Below, piece after piece: positions 1-11,958 of a DNA stretch of 64,000 nt; position 1 is the stretch's first letter, and each line of letters begins with the position of its first letter. The notes below the pieces were generated by a model. The model saw nothing but the letters and a program-made list of their open reading frames with translations. It was not told the origin of the DNA and did no database searches. The position numbers were made by a program, and so were the translations under genes. Source of the DNA: Gnetum montanum (Eukaryota; Streptophyta; Gnetopsida; Gnetales; Gnetaceae); NCBI GenBank assembly GCA_015680685.1, contig MNCI01001939.1:119941-183940 (forward strand), given 5' to 3'.

Positions 1-291
1 TGCTAGGGAACTTATCCAGGATAATTATGTTGTTTGCTTTAAAGTTATTCTCATAATTTCTATTAATTTTTGCTGCTACTACTTTCTTATTTACATTTCT
101 CCTACTTTAATATTGCATTAAAAATTAACAGTTTCTAAGATTAAATAAACAAATTGCATAAACTTAACAAGTTAACAGTGCATGTGCTACCAACAGCAAC
201 TGCAGCCCTTATACATAAGAGATATAACCACATATTTTTGTTGTTTGACATAAGAGATATAACTGACCGTCAATTTATATAAATTTCTCAA

Positions 292-553
292 GAAGGTGGA
301 GACTTCTCTAAAGTCAATCTGAAATCTTTTTTCCACCTGTAAATAAAGAAAATTGATGTTTTCCAATTAGCTAGTTTGGATTACAGCTTTGGACATTGAC
401 ATTTAGTGTTGAAAGTTCCACGCCCTGGGATCAAGAAAGTGGAGACTTCTCTAAAGCCTATCTGAATATTTTTGCGTATGTAAATGATGTTCTCCAGTTA
501 CCCAGTTTGGACAACGACATTTATACTTGAAAGTTTCACACACGAGGATCTAT
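292..553. repeat. Diverged two-copy tandem repeat
   Basis: Two adjacent units of about 120-145 bp. Both begin with GGAGACTTCTCTAAAG (near 297 and 441), then share a 'tctgaa' block, a GATGTTTTCC/GATGTTCTCC block, an AGTTTGGA block and a TTGAAAGTT block in the same order. The units are well diverged, so the duplication is old. No coding potential is seen. Confidence 0.7.
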
Positions 554-777
554 AATGTTTCTCATACAGCAAAAAAATTTACATTTACAGAGAAAAATAA
601 GGGTGGGCAGCAACAAGAATGCTGGACAAGTAACAAATGCAGAAGCAAAAATGGAAGACTTGTTAGGTATTTTCACATTTTCTGAATTTACTTGTAAAAC
701 GATAACTACAAGGGGAAATGATTAACTTTTGTGTGCAAAATTACAATTTGAGTGGATAAAAAAAAGGATTTTGACTT

Positions 778-1410
778 TGATGAAGTGCTCATCAATGCGT
801 CAACTGGGCCTTATATGGAGGCCCGTATACGGGGTTGTACTGACGTGGCCCTGTCCACGCATCCTTCAACCTGGCCTCCTTGACGCATCTACATGGCCTC
901 GTCCTTGTTTACGTAGAGTTTGTTCTCGCTGTAAATAAGTGTCGTTCCGCCACACTTAGGCATATGTTTGAGTAGTTGTAGCCAGACTCTTGCAGATTGT
1001 TCTTGCAAGAGTTAGAATATTTTAGAAGTGCCCGTGAGAGAAAGGTGTCTGGCTCTTTATTCGAGCCTTAATGTAGTTGAGCCCATTCGCTTAAGCTTTT
1101 TAAGTTTTGCAACATTTGTAGCTTTTTAAGCATTTAAATAGTTTAATATTTCTATGCTTTAATAATTCTTTAAGTTATCATTATTGCTCTTTCCCAACAC
1201 TTCGCAACCCAGTGATGGTTAACATCTAGTAGCCCAGTGGTCAGGGATGTTCAGAATGTGAATGTGTACGGAAGATAGGATCGGTTGGGAAGACAACGAC
1301 GGTTCTAATACAAGGTTTTCCTGGCTAGCTGCGGAATTCGACCAAGTTGTGTGTAAACACCCATGGTGGTGTGTGAACGCCCGTAATTCATATGGTTGAA
1401 CGTATAAACT
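778..1410 (+). mobile_element. Old solo-LTR-like remnant of the Athila-like LTR family
   Basis: Read on the + strand, this stretch matches the reverse complement of the LTRs at 31508-32945 and 38462-39563 in block order. It opens with TGATGAAG, followed by a TGTAAATAAG block (TATA region of the intact LTR), a 'ctttattcgagcc' block, a GGGAAGACAACGACGGTTC block, a GCGGAATTCGACC block and finally ATTCATATGG. It is shorter than the 1,102-bp LTR and heavily mutated. No gag or pol follows, so it is a solo LTR or a truncated relic. The end coordinate is approximate. Confidence 0.55.
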
Positions 1411-2208
1411 TATTCAAAATTATCTCAAATTTTAAGACCAAATTAGCATGGGAAGAATTTCTCTTTTGCCGCCTAATCGTTTCTATTGCTCTTTGACGCT
1501 TTAAGCACTGCCGTTGTGTAAAATTATACATTCATAGAAAGTTAAACACACACCGGATTTTGCTGTACACAAACCAGATTGAATGCAATGTCAAACTGTC
1601 CAGTACAATTCTATTTGCACGCCACAGTAGGTTGTCAGTAAGTCTGGCCCTTAAAATTTACTATGGAGTTTTTAAGTTGTGACAATGACATCTGAATGGT
1701 TCTTTCACATAATTTATTATACCATATTTGTTTAGTACAGCTGTGATTGGACTTCGGATACTTCAGGCCATGTACTTGGATTTTCGCTTAACCAAACCCA
1801 TCAGGGCTTTTTTCCTGGATTCAAAAGCGTAAGATTTTCAAATAAGAAGAATTGTACACGGGTCCCTGAAGATTTTTTCCAGGCATTGTAATAATAATTA
1901 CAGCTGAAGTGCTTAAGTTAATTCTGGTATATTTAATATAAATTTTAAACGAAAGGTCTTCTATCTTTGAAAGGATGAAAAAATGAACTTTTGCTTGTAT
2001 CCATGGACTAAGAGGTTCACAAAAAGAAACTCAAAGTTCTTTGAAATGAATTAGCTTGAACTGAATTTCGCATAAATAGTGAATCTCCCCTATAGATTTA
2101 GGAATCTATAGATTCCTATATCTCTCAAACCTCCTATTCATCTATAATAAAGAGGTTACAAAAGATTGAATTTATAAGCTATTGCACAAAAGGTACAGCC
2201 AATTGGCA
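1411..2208. other. No gene seen
   Basis: AT-rich sequence without an open frame, recognisable repeat or RNA gene. It includes the region 3' of the LRR pseudogene on the minus strand. Confidence 0.5.
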
Positions 2209-4413
2209 TTAGATTCCTAGGAAGCCAAAGAACATTTGGAAAGGCTCCCATAAAAAGTAAAGAGCCCAAGTCCCACCAAATGCAAGTTCAAATCCCAAAC
2301 CCAATGCAATCATAGACATCTTATCTTCTAACTTATCAATCCATGTCTTCTGTACCTGTTCTTGCTCTGTATTTCTTCCACCTTTGAGATGCTCTTTTAC
2401 TTGACATGCATGCTGGGGAGAATAGCCACAAAGGCATTTATTCCCCTGAAAACAAGTTTCATTGTTTTCATCAAATGTGTTGAATTGATACCAGTTTGAG
2501 TGCTTCCAAACAGAAGATTATTAGATACATTGAATGAAATCAGAAATGTCAACTTAAGAAACTCTGAAAGAATGCCTCCTGTCAATTGTTGGAGTTCAAG
2601 TCAAGCTCTTCTAGATTGCTCATGTTTGAGATGCTTGATGGTATTTTCCCTTCTAACATATTGTGCGAGAAATTCAAGAGTCTCAACCCATTCAGCATTC
2701 CAATAGAATCGGAAATTTGTTCTTTTAAATTATTGTTTGAGAGATCAATCACACGGTTGCCCCAGGGCATCCCTCGCCTGGGAAGTTCCAAACCCTTTTC
2801 CATCAACATTATATCTGCATATAAAGTCTCCTTCTCCAGTGTTACCGAAAGAGAATCCATAAAAGTCAGATTTGGATACAAAGTGAATCCTGCCAGTCTT
2901 TTGAAATTGTCTAGAATTCTAACTTGGAATTTATTGTTGGACAAATCTAAAACAAGAAAATTTGTCAGATTGGATATCCAGTGTGGAATGAACCCCTCGA
3001 AATTGTTAACACCCAAGTCTAATATCATCATATACTGCATTCTGCTTATATAATTTGGCAGCTGACCAGATAACCTGTTCCTTCTGAAATCCAAAAGGTA
3101 CATTTTTGTACAGTGCCCCAGAGACTCTGGCAAAGGGCCTGAGAAATTATTAGAATGGGCAGTAATCATTTGCAGGGAAGACGGTAATTCAGCTTCCAAT
3201 TCCCAATTCAAGGAATTGTTGAACAATATTAAATGCTTCAAGTTTTTTAAATTGCCGAGGCTGGGAAGGTTTCCCTTGAAGCCATTTGAAGCCAAATCTA
3301 AAGTTTCCAGGGCAACAAGATTCGGGATTATATTAGCAAGTTCTCCCTTAAGACCGTTACCCTGAATTTCCAAATCTTGCAGCTGTGTCATGTTAGCCAT
3401 GCATTGAGGAATTTGGCCACCCACTTCGGTGTGATATAATACCAAGTTGGTAAGCTTGGTCAAACTGCAAAGCTCTTTAGGGATGCCGCCACCACCACCA
3501 ACTTTCCCAGACAATGAAAGATGTTGCAGAGATTGCATATACCTTATTTCTGATGGTATCTGACCACTGAAATTGCTTACTCTCAAGGACAGATTTCATC
3601 TTTGTGAGTTTCCAGAGCTTTGGTAGCTGCAGAATACCAATGAGGTTCCTCCCACCCACATTCAGCCATGTGAGCATGGTGAGGTTTTCAAACTTAGTGG
3701 GTAAACTGCCCACCAAATTATCTCCACTAATACCAAGTTGCTTCAGCTGACTGGGTTTTCCTAAATCTGGTGGAATGATGCCTGTGAAGTTATCATTTTC
3801 TGCTCCTCCTAATCTTAGATGCTGAAGGTGAGAGAGATTGCCCAAGAAAGAAGGAATGCTACATGAGTAGGCATTGTATTGCAAACTTAAGAATCTCAGC
3901 TCAGTGCATTTCCCCAAGCATTGAGGAAGCTCACCGACCAAGTTATTATGGCCGAGATGAAGCTTTTCAAAAGATGTGACATTAGCTATTGAACAGGGGA
4001 TGTGACCTGACAAGCTGTTATGCTGTCAATATAATCTCACAAGAGAACTGCATCTACCCAAGCATGGAGGAATGCCACCCACAAGGAAATTATGAGAAAG
4101 ATCAAGAATACGGAGGGGGGTGAGATTGCAAAGAGAATGAGAGAGGACTCCTGCCAGTTCAGCATCCTCTAGATTCAAAGAAATCACAGAAAAAGGAGGG
4201 CCAGAAGTGCATGAGACACCATACCATGAGAGTTTTGCAGACTCCAATTGGCCAAAATTCCATGCGGATCCTTTGTAATTTTGGATTTGAACGACAGCAG
4301 CAACTTTACTTATGTGCCTATTTTTGCATCTTCTTGAGGATAATTAAAGACCTGGCATATGAAACAGCCCAGGCATAAGCACATAGGAAGAATAACACAC
4401 TTAGCCCTTTCAT
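2209..4413 (-). pseudogene. LRR receptor-like protein (RLP) pseudogene
   Basis: Plant cell-surface receptor-like proteins sense extracellular signals through leucine-rich repeats and lack a kinase. The minus-strand start at 4413 gives a signal peptide (MKGLSVLFFLCAYAWAVSYA). An LRR N-terminal cap follows, with 'LLLSFKSKITKDPHG' and 'WYGVSC', then many LxxLxLxxNxLxGxIP repeats (4013-2585). A juxtamembrane acidic/basic stretch, a hydrophobic segment near 2290-2220 and a very short tail ending 'FFGFLGI' stop at 2209. About 735 codons, intronless, usual for an RLP. It is broken: frame changes in the leader (near 4355) and near 4235, an in-frame TAA near 4307, a TGA near 4028, and frame changes near 3590 and 2585. 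Several breaks argue for a real pseudogene rather than one sequencing error. With a TM segment and no kinase it is an RLP, not an RLK. Confidence 0.85.
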
Positions 4414-5444
4414 TCTGCTTTAAACTTGCATAGATTCAGCAGAGCCTGCACATTCTGCTGTGTTATACAGAGTTTATCCATGGGAATTCCTGCAAATTTA
4501 TCTGATAAGAGTCTATGGTGGACCAAATCGTGGTCGTTAGATCCCTCCACCCGAGGTGCCATACTTGACCCAAGCAGAAATTCTATTTGTTACATGTGCA
4601 TTGAAGGCAAATCATCCAAACCAAACTTGTAGATAGGCATGTTGAACCAGTAAAATATTGAAGTGGGTCCCTCCTTTTTTGGTGGTGCATATCACACTTC
4701 TGGGGTAAGAGTACACATTGTGTACAGCAGTTAAGTTAAGACCGATAAAGTTAGGCTATGAATTACCTTTTTACTTGCTGATTTTTCTTTTCTTTAGTGT
4801 GAACGCAAGAAAAAAAAAATATCTGAGCCACTTGGGAGTGGGAAGGCAACCACTAGAAAAAAACCTCAAGTGGGTTAAAAACTAGAAACAAATTTTTGTA
4901 CTTTGCAAAATTATTATTATTACTACATACAATTATTTTAAGACATAGATATCATATGAATTAATATGTATTGAACACTATATTTCTCATGTCACCCATG
5001 GGGCCTAAATGAAGTATGAACTTTTTATAGATATTTCCTCTAAACTATTTTAAGAGTTGATTCTTCTAAATTTTATAAAGGTTACCCCATGTGATTGAAA
5101 TAAGGCTAGGGCGATTATGATAATCATGGTAAGTTTTTTTTAATGCATTGTAATAAATGTAAGAATAATTCAATATTAAAATAGCTCAACATCAATGTGA
5201 AATATTATTTGACTTGTTAGAAAACCTTGGGCAGGTGTGATTCCTAACAAGATGGTTATTGACACAACCAAACGTAAAAAAATAGTTTTATCGACCAATT
5301 TAATGTTAGGTTTTTTTATATTATTAAAATATGCATGCATGTTTTAGATGCATCTCATATTGATTAAGCAACCGTTATTTGAGTCTATTACCTTCTTTGT
5401 CGGTAATTGAGGTTAATTTCTAATTCAAGTTTAGATGTATCTTG
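4414..5444. other. No gene seen (5' flank of the RLP relic)
   Basis: AT-rich intergenic DNA. It would contain the promoter of the minus-strand RLP relic, but I see no convincing TATA box or other element. It ends at the target duplication of element D (AAAAC, 5445-5449). Confidence 0.5.
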
Positions 5445-5449
5445 AAAAC

Positions 5450-7129
5450 TATTGAGGCCAACATTGCCCATGCTAAGCACGAGGCCATGATCAACAATGT
5501 CTAGGTTAGAAGATGCAATTGAAATTATGGTGCATGTTGTGAAAACCAAAGAGAGGTTTGGCATAGCTAGTCAAGAAGCTAATGAAGAAAAGAGAAGATT
5601 GGAAGAAATGCTTAAAGAAGTTGGATGGCAAATCACTAGAAACACTGATCAATTCAAATGTTAGCAAGCCTCGACTGGAGTTTTATAAATGGACAAAAAA
5701 AAAAAGAAGGAATAGCTTGTATGATTGCTCACTAGTTTTTTTGTGTGTCCAATTATAGGTTTACTACCAGATTCTTGGATAAAATACAAAAAACAACAGC
5801 ATATATAGTAAATTGTATTTTTCTTTTTTAAAAATCCTAAAATGCAGGGATAATTTTAGCTTGTTGTAGGTATTTGTGGCCCTTGCAAGCAATTTTGATG
5901 GGAGGGTTGGAAAATATGGTCGTCAGACTGTAGATGAGTGGCATTAACACATAGGGGAGATGAAATGAGCGTAATTGTTGGGTGGTGGGTGAGACATGGT
6001 AGCTGACGTGCGATGGTGGGAGTTGGGAGTTATGCAGGAGTGGGTAGTGGGCATTTAAACTATCCAACGGGGGGCTATAAAGGCATCAAGGGGGCATTAG
6101 AACTGGGGAGAATGGGATTGAGGGGACTCCCCTTCAGAAGTAGCAACAATGCACCAGTGGACATCATCGACAACCTTTTCATCATGCATTGTAGTTGTGG
6201 CAACGGTGAGGTGATAGAAAGATGCAAAGTGACACACAATGCTAGTAGACTGTGGTAGCTTCTAGCTTTCAATAGTCACGTCATTAGCTAAAAATGTCCA
6301 TAGCAAGAGGCATGTGCAGCGAAACACCCTGCAAGTGGCACATGATGGCACCGCTTGGTAGCATTAGTTGATGGTAGTTGCTGCTACACATGTGCAGCAA
6401 GGCTAGCAATGTGGCGCGTGTGCATGGCAAGGGCATGTTTAGGAGGACGTAATGGTAGTTAATGGTAGGGTTCTCTTTTCTCTCTTTTCTCAGTAGAGGT
6501 AGGCACGTGTAGACAAAGTGTGGCATCAAAGCTGCAGTGACAACATGGCAGCATTAGCAGCAAGAGGATGCAACTACAAATGATAGTGTCTCTCTCCATT
6601 ATAGGGCATGTGACTATAGTTAGCAGGCTCTCTCTCAGCTAGTGATGCATGCATGGCAGATGATGGCAGTAGTGGGGACAAGGAGTGGCAACACATTCAC
6701 ACAATGAGAACAATCTCACTCCCTCTTCCAAAGTTGTAGGCACAAGGTGGATGGCTACTGCAAGTGATCTCTCTCTCCTTCCTTTCACTATCTCTCTCCC
6801 TCTCCCTCTTTAGTGGTGGTTGGGGTTTTCTTGCCTAGTGGTGGGAACCTACGACAATGATGGACCAATAGCAATAGTAGGGGAGCAAGGAAAATGTACC
6901 TTTTTTCGTTAACTATTGTATTTGCATTAAGTTTTGGAATTCAAAACTGTTGTTAATTCAAATTCTCCAACTTTCACTTCCCTTTACCTTTTTTGCAATG
7001 TCACATAAACCTTCTCCAATTGAGACTATTCTTGGGTCTCCGTACCCATACGAGAGGTGCTTTAGGCAATAGTCTCTTCAAACAATTTTTTTCCTAGGTG
7101 TTGGTGTGTCCAAAATTTATGCATCAACA
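5450..7129 (+). repeat. Element D 5' LTR
   Basis: Direct copy of 11959-13638. It shares GAGGCCAACATTGCCCATGC at the start and GTGTCCAAAATTTATGCATC at the end. A TATA box (TATAAAGG, 6077-6084) lies after GC-rich sequence and matches 12603-12610 in the other LTR. The two LTRs have many transitions and small indels, so insertion was not recent. Short frames within it are LTR sequence, not genes. Confidence 0.88.
6077..6084 (+). promoter_or_regulatory. TATA box of element D 5' LTR
   Basis: TATAAAGG, conserved in position and sequence in both LTRs. It is the likely core promoter for the genomic transcript. Confidence 0.6.
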
Positions 7130-7134
7130 CCTTT

Positions 7135-7151
7135 TTGGTGCTAAAAGGAGA
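7135..7151 (+). other. Element D primer binding site
   Basis: TGGTGCTAAAAGGAGAA starts 6 nt after the LTR. It matches the PBS-like site TGGCGCTAGAAGGAGGG at 29266 in the inner Tat element after C-to-T and G-to-A decay. The primer tRNA is not assigned. Confidence 0.6.
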
Positions 7152-7828
7152 ACCATTTTTTCAATTTTTTATTTTCTTATATCAGTTTCTTTTACCATTT
7201 TTCTTGTACCTATTTCATTTCTTGATTTTGTTTCAGAACTTGTTAAATTTTTTTTTGCTAAAATCTCTATTTTCGGCCCTTGTTTCAAAAAATCTTTTTA
7301 AAGAATTTTCAAGCCCTTTATTTTTTGATCTCAAAATTTCATTTTCTAAAAATTTTTAGGTCTCATCACCCATTTTTTAATCTTTTCTTAAAAACCCTCA
7401 TTTCTAGTTCCATTTTCGAATTTGTGTTTTAGTGGTCCTTACTTGAGTCTTAACTTTGGTAAGGTGGTTTTATTTAATTATTCAATTTTAAATTTATTTT
7501 TTTGAAATTTTTCATTTTACTATTTTCCTTTTAAATTATACAAATATTGCAATTTCATACATTTATTTTTTCTTTTAAACAAATATTTTTTATAAAATAC
7601 CATATTTTAGTATTTTTTTCTTTGTCAAAAAATATGTTTATTATTGTAATATTTATTTTTTTAATTAATTTTATAGCTTTATTTTAATATTTATATTTTG
7701 TAATTTTTTGTTTTATGAGTCAACTTGCCTCTACCCATAACCAACCAACTACTTGTTACTTTACATTGAGGAAACAATAAACTTCATGTTTCCCAAGTTC
7801 TTCTATTTCTAGGAGAACTCAGACTAAG

Positions 7829-9370
7829 ATGGTAACCATTCAACCCCCATCTCCCTTGGTGAGCAATCCCTTTAACTTTACTAACTATCATGACATCCCA
7901 AAATCCTTCTAGAACATAAACTTATTATTTAATCCCACAACCCCTGCTAGTGATGCCCACCAACACATACAATGTTTTAAAACCTTATTAGGGATCCATA
8001 CCATTATATAAAATAACATAGTATGTAGGGTATTTGTGACAACTTTTAGGAGCAAAGCCATCTAATGGTTTTTGATTCTTCCTAATGTTTCCATTGACTC
8101 TTGGAAGGAGTTTAAAAATAAGTTTCTAATTCAATTCGACAAGTTCACAAGCCATGCCATAGTGTCAAGTAACTTCACAAGTTTAAGAAAGCTACATGGG
8201 GAAAATGTTCAGGACTACAACTTATGATTTCTTTATCAACTTGCCTATGTGTCAAATGAGATGTGTCCACAACTTGATGACATCCTTAATTTTTATTTGT
8301 CCACCACTGACCCATTCTTTGCCTATGCCATCAAATATGGTTCCAACATAATGGAAATATAGGAAGTGATGGCTAAAGTCATGGAGTTAGAACAAATTAC
8401 TCTCATGAATAGTATTCAAAACCAGTTTGGGATGATGAGCATTAGTAATCCTATGCAATCTAACCCTCTACCTCTACCAACTTTTCCAATGACCAATACC
8501 ATATTTCAAATTCCCACTTCCTTTCAATTGACTCAACCTTCGAATAATTATTTTCAAGGTCCCATATCTTCTTCATTTTTGCCATCTAACACTAGTTTGA
8601 ATGATGACCAATTGAAAGCCTTAATTTAATTCATCATAAACCCAAACAGGATATCTAATCCTATCGAACCCCCAACTCAGACTCAAAACCAAATGACCTA
8701 GATATTAACTTCACTACAGAAACTCTCAAACGAAGTAGAATTAAAGTGGAACAACAACAAAGGTCCTATACAATCGAAAAAGCCAAGTTCATTAGTTAAT
8801 GATGATTACTATCATCTCCATAACATGAGGTAACATTCTGAGAGGACTTGTCCTCAATTCTTAGCATTATATGATGACAATGTCCAAAGTCACAAAATGG
8901 GAAACTTCCTATTATGGTCCTTAATGTACCCCATGAAATAGAAAATGAAGTGGTTTCCTCATTAGAACAAGTTATGGTAATTGATCCCAACCCACATAAC
9001 ACTCACTACCGTAGACTTAGTGACATTGTGAATATCACACAACCACAAATTAGGAATAATCCTTATACACCCCCCAAACATAAGAGTTCCTAGTCAAAAC
9101 GATACAAACAACCAAAGCAGGCCATCTCAAGTAAATGACCCACAATGACCAAAATCCCCTTCTCTACCTAGAAGAACCCCACCTTAATAGGAAGCCAAAG
9201 ACATACATAATACTTATGATCTAGTTGAGGATTTGAAAAGGGTTAAAGCTAACATTTCAATGTATGATCTTTTACACTTTAATGAAATGAAAGAGGTGAT
9301 TCAGAATCTAGTTCATACACCTCAATCCAGAAAAGAAAAATCCCCAATCCTCGAAAGGCAAGCTCACTTT
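7829..9370 (+). pseudogene. Element D gag, decayed
   Basis: Gag would form the particle that packages element RNA. The frame from ATG 7829 (MVTIQPPSPLVS) carries a Gypsy gag core with 'SWKEFKNKFLIQFDKF' and 'LRKLHGENVQDYN' (8100-8230), then a proline/asparagine-rich tail (8366-8629). It is interrupted by stops, mostly TAG, at former Gln or Trp codons. No zinc knuckle is seen. It continues toward the protease at 9416. Confidence 0.65.
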
Positions 9371-9415
9371 GCAGAAAGTCCTAACACACTATTAGTATAG
9401 AACACAAACAATTCC

Positions 9416-9850
9416 ATGTCAAGCAAGAAAGAGCAACCTCCTTTCCTAACAACATTGATTATTTTAGAAAAGAACATTCATAATTATTTAATGGATTTTG
9501 GAGTAATTGTTAGTGTCATGCCACTTGAGGTATGTAAGACTTTAGGAGCACGGATGCTACCACAAATGAAAAGTGTGATTCAACTCAATGGGNAAGCACG
9601 GATGCTACCACAAATGAAAAGTGTGATTCAACTCAATGGGTCTAACGTACTTGTAGTAGGATCATTAAAAGGAGTGAAAGTACAACTTAAACAATACCTT
9701 ACATTTACATGTTACATAGATATCTTAGTAGTTGACATGTCACCCACTTATGGTGTGCTCTTATCTAGGACTTTTGAAGCCAAGTTTGGGGGCTTCTTTA
9801 AGTCAAATTTCTTAGAACTATTAATCCCTATTAAAGGGAAATTTGAATAA
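9416..9850 (+). pseudogene. Element D aspartic protease region
   Basis: Retroviral-type aspartic protease that would cut Gag-Pol. The active-site region reads 'YLMDFGVIVSVMPLEVCKTL', with DFG where D(S/T)G is expected, so it is probably inactive. Downstream 'YIDILVVDMSPTYGVLLSR' is the second strand and the GxLLSR region typical of plant Gypsy proteases. The frame holds one N at 9593, flanked by a duplicated 46-bp block, so the apparent internal protein repeat is probably an assembly artefact. Confidence 0.7.
9593..9593. other. Single-N assembly join
   Basis: AGCACGGATGCTACCACAAA and the following bases to CTCAATGGG occur immediately before and after the N. This is expected when two overlapping contigs are joined without merging the overlap. 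Confidence 0.8.
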
Positions 9851-10199
9851 ATGGTCATACCAAGAGAACCTTTTTAGAAACAAGTAGTTACAAACTCTAA
9901 TCAACAAAATCAATCTTTGGAAAATCAAAACACTAATCTTTATGTTAGAGTTATTGAGGTTGAGCATGGTGAACATGTCATAAATGACCATGTGAGTCCT
10001 TATTCTCATACAAATTCCACCCAACCCTATGAAACTTCTAAAGAAGGTAAAGAAATCTATGAAGACATCTTGCCTCATAATCAATGTGATGGAAAGGAAT
10101 TTCTTCTAGATGACCTGCTACCTTTAGGAGAGGACAAAGACATAAATAAGACCCTATCCCTTAGAACATTAGAAGGTGCGAAAATTTTAACAACATACC

Positions 10200-10722
10200 C
10201 ATTGAACATGTTCCTAAAGAAGTTATATTTGATGACTTAACAAGGCCTAGACCTAAGATTAAAACTTATATGAAAGGAAAACTTGATGAACTTCTAGGAT
10301 CTAAAATTATTCATCTTATGGAATATTCAAGTTTAGTGCCTAATAGAAAATAGATAAGAAAATTAAGATTATGTCTTGATTTTTGTGATTTTAATCATCA
10401 AAAAATTATTAAACGATAGCTTGACAAGAAACATGCAGGTAAAGTCTTCAAGAGAGAAGATCTAGTTCTAAAAAATGGTAGAGCATTTGGTTGAATAAGT
10501 CTTCAAAGTAAGTTCTCTCCTATGTGGTCAAGTCCATTCCAAATTACAAACATCATTGGTCCCAATGTGTACAAAATTGTTGATGTGCAAGGACATAAGT
10601 TACATACAAACTTTAAAGCATTTCATCTGAAGCATTTCTACTTAGGTGCCCCATGTGGACACCTGGTAGATCCTTCGTTGCATGTTTTCTTTCCCCTCGC
10701 CACACATATCATTTATATATAG
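10200..10722 (+). pseudogene. Element D pol remnant (RT fingers joined to integrase C-terminus)
   Basis: Around 10350-10400 the frame reads 'KLRLCLDFCDFNHQK', the first conserved RT block (usually RVCIDFRDLN). Within about 60 bp it passes into 'KVFKREDLVL' and 'FSPMWSSPFQITNIIG' (10420-10580), the C-terminal domain of integrase. RT palm, RNase H, zinc finger and DDE core are absent. A single deletion near 10410-10420 explains this. The following 'YKIVDVQGHKLHTNFKAFHL' is the usual pol end. Confidence 0.7.
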
Positions 10723-11958
10723 TTGCATTTGAATATTTTCTTTGCATTTCCATCATTTTGTTCTTAGCATATTGGTTTTGGCTTGATTTTTGCTTTTCAT
10801 ATGATTTTAATGATCATTATGGTCATTTGAGTTACTAGGCGTTGGGTCATCATAACACCATTTGAAAATAATGCTTTATATATCCTAGTACTATTACATT
10901 AAATCTCTTTTATATTTTATATTTCAATAATGATATGATTCTTTTTAGTTAATTTCAAGCTTTTAGTTTTATTGGTTATGTTGGATTATGGAGGATGAGA
11001 TTTATGCTAATTTATCATGTAATCATCATGATCATGTATGTGTAGCATATGTAACATTGGAGAATACACAGTTGCAATCACTAGGTGACCTTGGAAAATG
11101 CCATTTTTTCCTCTCCTAAGCCCCAACCCTCAATTATGATGATCCATGGCTACCCTATGAGTAACAAGGTGAATTGCGTTTATCTCCACTTGAGAACCCT
11201 TAGCCACCTAAGAGACCTACTACGATGCCATCAAATTGTAATTAAATGCACATACATGAGGGTTGAATTGCACCATGGGTAAAGTTCCAAAAGGATCATG
11301 TTCTTTGTTAGTGCAACTAATTGGCCAATCTTGTGTTGGAATTCCTACCTTAAGAATGAAGTACCTCATGAGCAAAGTTTCCTGAAAAAAAAATGAGGAC
11401 CATGTTCATTAGTTGTGTAATAAGTTCTTGAGTGTGATGGGGTTCGGTAGCAATCCTCACCCTAACCTCCATTTTCCTTATGGAACCTATTTACCAAAAA
11501 TTTAAAAAGAGAAAAGCAAATAATCCCTTTTTCTCATTCCCTTTCTTAAAAGAAAATCCCAAGGAAAAATTTGAAAGTTGCAATTTTTACTTAAGCTTAG
11601 TATAGGTCTTGTGCTCAAAGTAGTCCACATACTTTTTACTTTTACCTTGTGAGCATATTGAGAATGAGATCTTAATTATATATTTTAATTATATATATAG
11701 ATCTATGTAGTTAAAATAATAAAATTATATATTTAGAGTTTGATTAAATAATATGGTGTGGTAAGGGGTGGCCCACGTCTAGTTCTCTTTTGATTATATG
11801 GTTATTTTAATCATGTTTAGATTAGTATAATTTGCTTTCAAGTTTTAATTTTCCTATGTTCTATGATGTTTTTGAATCTTTATTTCTTGCATTATCTTAA
11901 AATTTCTATGGTTTCATTGTTTCTTGCACTTGCATGCAATTAAAGTTTGGAGGCTAAG
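10723..11958. other. Element D 3' untranslated region
   Basis: AT-rich noncoding DNA between the pol end and the 3' LTR. GTTTGGAGGCTAAG just before 11959 is a weak polypurine-tract candidate. No other feature is seen. Confidence 0.45.

Noticed and set aside
2500-3053. Plus-strand ORFs over the LRR region
   Set aside because: They are shadows of the minus-strand RLP reading frame; no motif of their own.
7098-7359. Phe-rich short ORFs
   Set aside because: T-rich leader of element D just after the primer site; no real protein features.
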